A program made the position numbers and the translations under genes. The notes under the pieces were generated by a model that worked only from the letters and a program-made list of their open reading frames with translations, did not search any database and had not been told where the DNA came from. Source: Chitinophagales bacterium (GTDB lineage Bacteria > Bacteroidota > Bacteroidia > Chitinophagales > Chitinophagaceae). From it: a DNA stretch of 47,975 nucleotides. Below, one piece after another: positions 43,071-47,975 of this stretch. Within the stretch, counting starts at the first letter, position 1; each line of letters starts with the position of its first letter. The DNA is taken from the NCBI GenBank assembly GCA_021323755.1, contig JAJPKJ010000038.1, positions 1-47,975 on the forward strand, written 5' to 3'.

Positions 43071-43150
43071 AAAAATTAAAACTAAAATGAAAAAATAAAA
43101 ATTAGAAACCGAAAGAAATTCTTTCTTCCCGAAGGGATAATATCGTCATC

Positions 43151-43192
43151 CTCGATGATCGAGCAAGTCAAGGTTTTGACTCAAAAATTGAG
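43151..43192. promoter_or_regulatory. Cluster of three dyads upstream of rocD
   Basis: Three perfect inverted repeats lie within 42 bp: CTCGATgATCGAG (43151-43163), AGTCAAggttTTGACT (43166-43181) and CTCAAaaaTTGAG (43180-43192). Two overlap by two bases, so as RNA hairpins they could exclude each other. They lie 81-122 bp before the rocD start, in a region with no gene. Confidence 0.45.
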
Positions 43193-43272
43193 ATATCGTG
43201 CAGGATATGTTGATAGAAATATTTTCTGCAAGATAAATTTTTTCCCCTTTCAAAACAACTATTCATCATTAA

Positions 43273-44154
43273 TTATTCCCTGTCAACGATTTTATAGTTC
43301 CGGTATTCAAACAATCGCTTTCCTGTCTTCTTTTCAACCCAGTACAGCAGTCTATCTTTCATGCTGAATTTTTTCCTGGTAATGTCAAAATCAAAATGCC
43401 AGTTTTTATTCTTTATTCTTTGTTGCATCACCAAAGGATGCGTTCCGCCAAATTTTACAAGAGAATCAATCTCCGCATAATTAAAAGCTTTAGTGGCTTC
43501 GTTGGAGATCTGATCGGATAATTTGTTGATATTGTATAATTGCTCGAATCGCAAATGTTTCTGCAATTGGAGTTCGGGGTGTTTTACCCAACCATAATGA
43601 TAGACAAATGCATCGATGGCTTTTACATTCAACTTGCGACCATCCTTTCTGAACCCCTGCGCATCGCGATAAGAGCGGATGGTCTTATCATTTCTTATTA
43701 TCCGGATTTCATGACTGTACCAGGTTCGCGAGTCGCCGATATAATCATAACTTCCATAAAAATGAAGGTATTTAAAGAGCAATCCTTCAACCCGTTTGTC
43801 TTCCAAATAATCCATCATCGCTTTGCGGATAACATCATAATATTTCTCGTGGATAATTTCATCCGCCTGGAAATAAAAACACCAATCAGCGTCAGGAGCT
43901 ATATTATCGAAGGCTTTATTTGTTTCAATCGCCAGCACCTTTCCCCCTTCTTTCAATGAATCATCCCAAAGAGAATGATGGATTTTTATTTTTGGAGACT
44001 GTATCGAGCGTATCAATTCCTCCGTATTATCTTCTGAATTGCCAATGTTCACGATCAGTTCATCGCATAATGGAAGAACGGAATTGATTGCTTCCACAAT
44101 GGGATAATCAAATTTTACAGCATTGCGCACAAATGTGAAACCGGAAACTTTCAA
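43273..44154 (-). CDS. Glycosyltransferase family 2-like protein
   Basis: The start is TTG at 44154 (M/L-K-V-S-G-F-T-F-V-R-N-A), 6 bp after the ispE stop. The 293-residue product has a GT-A fold: F-T-F-V-R-N-A, then L-C-D-E-L-I-V-N-I-G-N-S-E-D-N-T, and a metal-site-like D-W-C-F-Y-F-Q-A-D-E. It lacks the C-terminal membrane helices of synthase-type GT2 enzymes. It probably adds a sugar to an envelope glycan. The coupling to ispE is by position only. Confidence 0.85.
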   Translation of the reverse strand: MKVSGFTFVRNAVKFDYPIVEAINSVLPLCDELIVNIGNSEDNTEELIRSIQSPKIKIHHSLWDDSLKEGGKVLAIETNKAFDNIAPDADWCFYFQADEIIHEKYYDVIRKAMMDYLEDKRVEGLLFKYLHFYGSYDYIGDSRTWYSHEIRIIRNDKTIRSYRDAQGFRKDGRKLNVKAIDAFVYHYGWVKHPELQLQKHLRFEQLYNINKLSDQISNEATKAFNYAEIDSLVKFGGTHPLVMQQRIKNKNWHFDFDITRKKFSMKDRLLYWVEKKTGKRLFEYRNYKIVDRE

Positions 44155-44160
44155 AAGGTT

Positions 44161-44970
44161 CTATTTTATTGCAAATACACCGAAATTATTTTCAAAACTA
44201 ATGGAAGGAATATTATTTTTTTCAAAAATTCCATAAAACGCAGAACCGCTTCCTGTCATAGATGCATATAAAGCTCCTGCACTATACAATTGCTCTTTAA
44301 TGATTTTCAATTCCGGATATTTCTCAAAAACGACCTTTTCAAAATCATTCGCCAATTTCTCTTTCCAGGTAAAAATGGGTTGAGCAATTATTTCCTTGAT
44401 CGAGGAATATTTTTCTGAGATCCTCGGTTGCGAAAATGCCCAGGAAGTGTGAATATGAATATCAGGATGAACCAAAAGAAAAGAATAACCGGAAAGATCA
44501 AGTTGGATTTCTTTCAAAATCTCACCGCGACCAGAAGCAAAAGAAGGTTTATTCACTATGAAGAAAGGACAGTCGCTTCCTAACTGCGATGCATAACCGA
44601 TTAGTTGCCCGGTTGATAAATTGAGTTGGAAAAGCCTGTTTAACAACATCAATGTGAACGCGCCATCGGCGGAACCGCCGCCCAGCCCCGCTCCAATCGG
44701 AATTGATTTATGGAGATAAATATTTACCGGAGATATTTGCGGGAAATTGTCCTTTAATAATAAATATGCTTTAACGCATAAATTATCGTGCGCATTTCCT
44801 TCAACGGCTGATCCTGATATAGAAATTGTAAATTTTTCTGACCGAATAATTTCGACGACGTCATGAATGGGAAAAGGATAAAAAACGGTCTCGATATTGT
44901 GATAACCATCTTCGCGCTTACCAACAATATGCAATCCAAGATTTATTTTACCATTGGGAAATGAAAGCAT
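44161..44970 (-). CDS. ispE: 4-diphosphocytidyl-2-C-methyl-D-erythritol kinase
   Basis: The start is the ATG at 44970 (M-L-S-F-P-N-G-K-I-N-L-G-L); the frame extends two codons up to a TTG. The 269-residue GHMP kinase has P-I-G-A-G-L-G-G-G-S-A-D-G-A, the ATP-binding motif, and a C-terminal M-T-G-S-G-S-A-F-Y-G. It phosphorylates CDP-methylerythritol in the MEP isoprenoid pathway. The other MEP genes are elsewhere. Confidence 0.96.
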   Translation of the reverse strand: MLSFPNGKINLGLHIVGKREDGYHNIETVFYPFPIHDVVEIIRSEKFTISISGSAVEGNAHDNLCVKAYLLLKDNFPQISPVNIYLHKSIPIGAGLGGGSADGAFTLMLLNRLFQLNLSTGQLIGYASQLGSDCPFFIVNKPSFASGRGEILKEIQLDLSGYSFLLVHPDIHIHTSWAFSQPRISEKYSSIKEIIAQPIFTWKEKLANDFEKVVFEKYPELKIIKEQLYSAGALYASMTGSGSAFYGIFEKNNIPSISFENNFGVFAIK

Positions 44971-45061
44971 AGTCAAATTTCATATTGCAAGATACAGGTT
45001 GCAGGGAAGTCCCCGGGAATTTATGTCCGGCAACGGGACCTTGTAGCCGACAACCCAAGGA

Positions 45062-45655
45062 TTATTTTTTCCCTCGGCTATTGATCTCATCGCGGATGGC
45101 GATCGCACGTATATAATCTTCCTGTTCCAACACTTCGCTCAGCAGCGAATTCAATTCTTCCAATGATAATGCTTTCAGATCTTCGTGCGATGAGCTTTCT
45201 GTTGTAGTAGTTGTTGTCACGGTTTTTTTCTTTTTTGAGGCATTATCTTCCATTAAAATTCCTGCGCTTTCTAAAATATTCTCATAAGTAAAAATCGGAC
45301 ATCCAAAACGAACGGCAAGCGCCAGCGCATCCGAAGTGCGCGAATCAATCTCAACCGTATCGTGTTCGTTATTGCAAACCAATTTGGAATAGAAGATACC
45401 TTCCTGGAGATCACAAATAATGATTTCCTGCAGGTCAATCTCAAAAGCCCCCATAAAATTTTTCATCAGATCATGTGTCAACGGGCGGCTTGGGTGCATT
45501 TTCTCCAACGCAACGGCAATAGCTTGCGCTTCAAAGCCACCAATAACGATGGGTAGACGGCGCAAACCATTCACTTCGCCAAGCACCACCGCATAGGAAT
45601 GGGTTTGCGTAATGCTGTGCGAAAGTGCAACTATTTCCAATTCTATTTTCTTCAT
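45062..45655 (-). CDS. Bifunctional nuclease family (DUF151) protein with UVR motif
   Basis: The start is ATG at 45655. Of 197 residues, about 1-135 are the BFN/DUF151 domain, with L-P-I-V-I-G-G-F-E-A-Q-A-I-A and E-I-D-S-R-T-S-D-A-L-A-L-A-V-R. A low-complexity Lys/Thr/Ser linker follows. The end is a UvrB/UvrC-like UVR helix pair (L-E-E-L-N-S-L-L-S-E-V-L-E-Q-E-D-Y-I-R-A-I-A-I-R-D-E-I). DUF151 proteins were named from a plant protein with DNase and RNase activity; the bacterial role is not settled. Confidence 0.93.
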   Translation of the reverse strand: MKKIELEIVALSHSITQTHSYAVVLGEVNGLRRLPIVIGGFEAQAIAVALEKMHPSRPLTHDLMKNFMGAFEIDLQEIIICDLQEGIFYSKLVCNNEHDTVEIDSRTSDALALAVRFGCPIFTYENILESAGILMEDNASKKKKTVTTTTTTESSSHEDLKALSLEELNSLLSEVLEQEDYIRAIAIRDEINSRGKK

Positions 45656-45705
45656 AGCCAATGCACGAAACTAAGGATTTTAAGGGAATTTGAAAATGTG
45701 CAGAA

Positions 45706-45840
45706 TTATTTTGTTTCCAGCATTAATTCACTACTAAACATTGTTGCGTCCAATACTTCACCGACCAGCAGGATCGAGTAGTTGCTGAACCAATTTGCGA
45801 GGAAACGATGAGTCCATGAAAAGGGAGGCCGAACGCTAAA
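45706..45840 (-). pseudogene. Start-less reading frame fragment after etfA
   Basis: Between etfA and the BFN gene a 44-codon minus-strand frame is open from one stop to the next without a usable start near its head. The predicted peptide reads like protein (F-L-A-N-W-F-S-N-Y-S-I-L-L-V-G-E-V-L-D-A-T) and the DNA is more GC-rich than typical spacers here. It may be the tail of a decayed gene or a translatable intergenic repeat. No family is recognised. Confidence 0.3.
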
Positions 45841-46804
45841 CTACCCCTTTCAATTTCTTTACCGCGTCAATAAGTTTGGGGACAACCTCAAATGCATCGC
45901 CAACAATTCCATAGTCAGCGGCTTTAAAAAACGGCGCTTCAGGATCTTTATTGATGACCACAATTACCTTGCTGCGATTAACGCCGGCAAGATGCTGAAT
46001 GGCGCCGGAAATTCCGATGGCAATATATAAATTCGGAGCAATCGCAATACCCGTTTGTCCAACATGTTCGTTGTGCGGGCGCCAATGCGCATCCGCAACC
46101 GGGCGGCTACAAGCTGTTGCTGCATGAAGTAATTTGGCGAGTTCTTCAATCATTCCCCAATTTTCAGGGCCCTTTAATCCCCTACCTCCACTCACCACAA
46201 TTTCCGCTTCCGTTAGTGGCACTTCGCCGGAAGTCTTGGTAACACCGGCAACTTTTATTTTTGGCGCATCGACAACAGCATTAAGTGCGACGACCTCTGC
46301 TGCTCCGCCACTGCCAGCACTGACCTTATATGAATTTGGATTGAGCGAAATGATCTTTACATCCGTGTTCAACGCAATATTTGCAAACGCTTTTCCGGAA
46401 AAAACAGTTTTCTTAACGTTGAAACCATTTGCAGTGTCCGGCAATGCAATGGCCCCGGAAACCAGTCCTGCTTTGAGTCTTGCAGACAATCGCGGAGCGA
46501 TTGCTTTCCCGCTAATGTTATTTGAAAAGATGATGACCTTCGCGCCGCTTGCATGAACAGCTTCAGCAATAATTTTTGTGTACGATTGCGAATCTAATTG
46601 ATTCAGCGAATCATTACTAACCTGGTGAACTTTCTTTGCGCCATATTTTCCCAAGTCAGCCAGGTTATCACTGACTGTTCCCAACAAAATACCTTCAGCG
46701 GCTATATTTAGTTGTTCAGCAATTTTTGCTCCATAGCACAATGCTTCAAGAGAAGATTTTTTTATTTGCCCATCTGCGTGATCTATAAAAACTAAAACTG
46801 ACAT
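45836..46804 (-). CDS. etfA: Electron transfer flavoprotein alpha subunit
   Basis: The start is the ATG at 46804 (M-S-V-L-V-F-I-D-H-A-D-G); the frame extends 11 codons further but adds nothing family-like. The 322-residue protein ends with the FAD domain: V-V-S-G-G-R-G-L-K-G-P-E-N-W, then A-A-T-A-C-S-R-P-V-A-D-A-H-W, V-G-Q-T-G, and I-G-I-S-G-A-I-Q-H-L-A-G. With EtfB it carries electrons from acyl-CoA dehydrogenases to the respiratory chain through ETF-quinone oxidoreductase. It is 75 bp after etfB. Confidence 0.97.
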   Translation of the reverse strand: MSVLVFIDHADGQIKKSSLEALCYGAKIAEQLNIAAEGILLGTVSDNLADLGKYGAKKVHQVSNDSLNQLDSQSYTKIIAEAVHASGAKVIIFSNNISGKAIAPRLSARLKAGLVSGAIALPDTANGFNVKKTVFSGKAFANIALNTDVKIISLNPNSYKVSAGSGGAAEVVALNAVVDAPKIKVAGVTKTSGEVPLTEAEIVVSGGRGLKGPENWGMIEELAKLLHAATACSRPVADAHWRPHNEHVGQTGIAIAPNLYIAIGISGAIQHLAGVNRSKVIVVINKDPEAPFFKAADYGIVGDAFEVVPKLIDAVKKLKGVV

Positions 46805-46879
46805 AATAATTGATTTTTTTATTTCTCGATTCAACAATTATTCAATACCCCGATTGAGTAATCGCGAATTTTCAAATTG

Positions 46880-47623
46880 TCAAATTACTTTCGCTTCTTC
46901 GTGTAATAATTGTATTAATTCTTCAGGGTTATCTGGTGAAACCAGCTTCACTCCCGCTTTTGCCGGTGGTAATTCAAACGACACAACGGATGTAAGCGGC
47001 TCGATAGCTGCAGGCTCAACTGTTTTTAACGGTTTTGTTCTTGCGCTCATGATGCCTTTCATATTCGGAATGCGCTGCTCAGCAACACCCTTTTGACAAC
47101 TCACCACAACCGGAAGATTTACTTCATCAGTTTCCTCGCCACCTTCAATTTGTCGGGTAACCGTCGCCGTTAGATTATTCAATTCAAATTTTGTGGCTAG
47201 AGAAATATAAGGCAGATCAAGTAACTCCGCCAACATGCCACCAACCGATGACCCATTATAGTCAATCGTCTCTTTACCGGTAAAGATCAGATCATAAGCG
47301 CCTTGCTTTGCTATTTCTGCAATTTGAGCAGCGATATAAAAACTATCCTGACTATCCGCATTGATCCGAATGGCCTCATCGCCGCCTAATGCCAGCGCTT
47401 TGCGGATTATCGGATCGGCATCTGCAATTCCAACCGTAACCAAATGCAAAATAGTGGACGGGTCTTTTTCTTTCAATTCGATTGCACGCACCAAAGCATA
47501 CCATTCATCGTAAGGATTAATGATCCACTGCACGCCATCGGCAACGAATTTCGTATTGTTATCCCTGAAAGCTATTTTTGCCGTTGTATCCGGCGTTTTA
47601 CTGATACAAATTAAGATCTTCAT
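46880..47623 (-). CDS. etfB: Electron transfer flavoprotein beta subunit
   Basis: The 247-residue protein opens M-K-I-L-I-C-I-S-K-T-P-D-T-T and has N-P-Y-D-E-W-A/Y-type motifs, F-T-G-K-E-T-I-D-Y-N-G-S-S-V-G-G-M-L-A-E and the recognition loop region L-P-V-V-V-S-C-Q-K-G-V-A-E-Q-R-I-P-N-M-K-G-I, all typical of EtfB. It binds AMP and pairs with EtfA. It is the first gene of the etfBA unit and has a good promoter. Confidence 0.97.
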   Translation of the reverse strand: MKILICISKTPDTTAKIAFRDNNTKFVADGVQWIINPYDEWYALVRAIELKEKDPSTILHLVTVGIADADPIIRKALALGGDEAIRINADSQDSFYIAAQIAEIAKQGAYDLIFTGKETIDYNGSSVGGMLAELLDLPYISLATKFELNNLTATVTRQIEGGEETDEVNLPVVVSCQKGVAEQRIPNMKGIMSARTKPLKTVEPAAIEPLTSVVSFELPPAKAGVKLVSPDNPEELIQLLHEEAKVI

Positions 47624-47670
47624 TATTTACATTTTGAGGTAATGAATAAGGTTGTTTATGCAACTAAAAA

Positions 47671-47699
47671 CAAAGATAATATTAATAAAGATAGTGCAA
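47671..47699 (-). promoter_or_regulatory. etfBA promoter
   Basis: On the minus strand TTG (47699-47697), 18 nt, then TATCTTTG (47678-47671) matches the Bacteroidota consensus in both boxes and spacing. The predicted start, about 47663, gives a leader of about 40 nt. Confidence 0.65.
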
Positions 47700-47726
47700 G
47701 AAAATTCGTAGAAAAATTATCCAAAA

Positions 47727-47975
47727 ATGTCGGAGCGCATCGATAAAATAAAAGAATTTTTAAAACTAACGCCGGATGATGATTTTTTGAAACACGCACT
47801 GGCGCTGGAGTATATTAAGATTGACAATAACAAAGAAGCCAGAAAACTATTTGAAGAAATTTTGATCAATAATCCGGATTATGTTGGCTCCTATTATCAT
47901 TTGGCAAAATTGCTGGAGCGAAACAATGAAATAAAACTAGCGACCGAATGGTATGAAAAAGGAATGGCTGCGGCA
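47727..47975 (+). CDS. Tetratricopeptide-repeat protein (3' partial)
   Basis: The ATG at 47727 opens a frame that runs off the window end (83 codons). It holds two TPR-like helix pairs: D-F-L-K-H-A-L-A-L-E-Y-I-K-I-D-N-N-K-E-A-R-K-L-F-E-E-I-L, then P-D-Y-V-G-S-Y-Y-H-L-A-K-L-L-E-R. It is short, acidic and cytoplasmic in look, a protein-protein interaction module. It is divergent from etfB. Confidence 0.85.
   Translation, partial: MSERIDKIKEFLKLTPDDDFLKHALALEYIKIDNNKEARKLFEEILINNPDYVGSYYHLAKLLERNNEIKLATEWYEKGMAAA

Noticed and set aside
45964-46569. Overlapping frames antisense or shifted within etfA and other conserved genes
   Set aside because: They are shadows of strongly recognised genes and have no start context, family motif or promoter.

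Overview
The window looks like a chromosomal segment of a low-GC member of the Bacteroidota, most likely of Chitinophagaceae type. The evidence is the gene content (DUF1080 lipoprotein, CBM9/DUF5916 outer-membrane protein, GH20 and DUF2961/GH172 glycosidases, RRM protein, AguA/AguB, ETF), the near absence of Shine-Dalgarno sequences, and matches to the Bacteroidota promoter form TTG/TTTG - about 19 nt - TAnnTTTG. There is no prophage, insertion sequence, CRISPR array or rRNA operon. One tRNA gene (Cys) is present.

Region 1 (1-4615) is a tight five-gene operon for lipid modification. A CFA-type methyltransferase, cut by the window edge, is followed by an FAD/NAD-binding oxidoreductase, DUF1365, a full-length CFA-synthase-like enzyme and a DUF1569 (DinB-like) protein. 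The full-length CFA homologue lacks two residues expected at the bicarbonate site of cyclopropane synthases, so the product may be a methyl-branched or further modified acyl chain. Region 2 (4616-7369) is an array of four START/AHSA1 (SRPBCC) genes encoding five domains. A promoter precedes it whose -33 and -7 elements are interleaved with two nearly identical dyads. Together these two regions are the best candidate for something undescribed. A minus-strand run follows (10895-7381): nitrilase-family amidase, old yellow enzyme, GPH-type symporter.

Region 3 (11081-25313) holds an RRM protein, a DUF1080 lipoprotein, an orphan NarL-type regulator, an APC permease, TspO, a class A beta-lactamase-like serine hydrolase, a CBM9/DUF5916 protein, a Dam-type methylase joined to N-carbamoylputrescine amidase, agmatine deiminase, a tandem Usp protein, a GH20 hexosaminidase and a TMEM175-type channel. 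Region 4 (25362-35583) has GH172/DUF2961, SMC, DUF486, a CocE/S15-like hydrolase, a 36-residue membrane peptide with its own terminator, a fatty acid hydroxylase, an unknown membrane-anchored protein and a voltage-gated K+ channel.

Region 5 (35724-47975) is mostly housekeeping: AhcY divergent from an Lrp-type regulator across a spacer with three phased repeats, a NUDIX hydrolase, DapF, a nucleoside phosphorylase, tRNA-Cys, a VIT-family transporter, ornithine aminotransferase, IspE with a glycosyltransferase, a bifunctional-nuclease-family protein, EtfB/EtfA with a well-formed promoter, and the start of a TPR protein. Shared themes are methylation (SAM-dependent lipid and DNA methylases, with SAH recycled by AhcY) and arginine/ornithine/polyamine metabolism (AguA, AguB, RocD). 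All functional calls come from reading motifs by eye; no database search was run.
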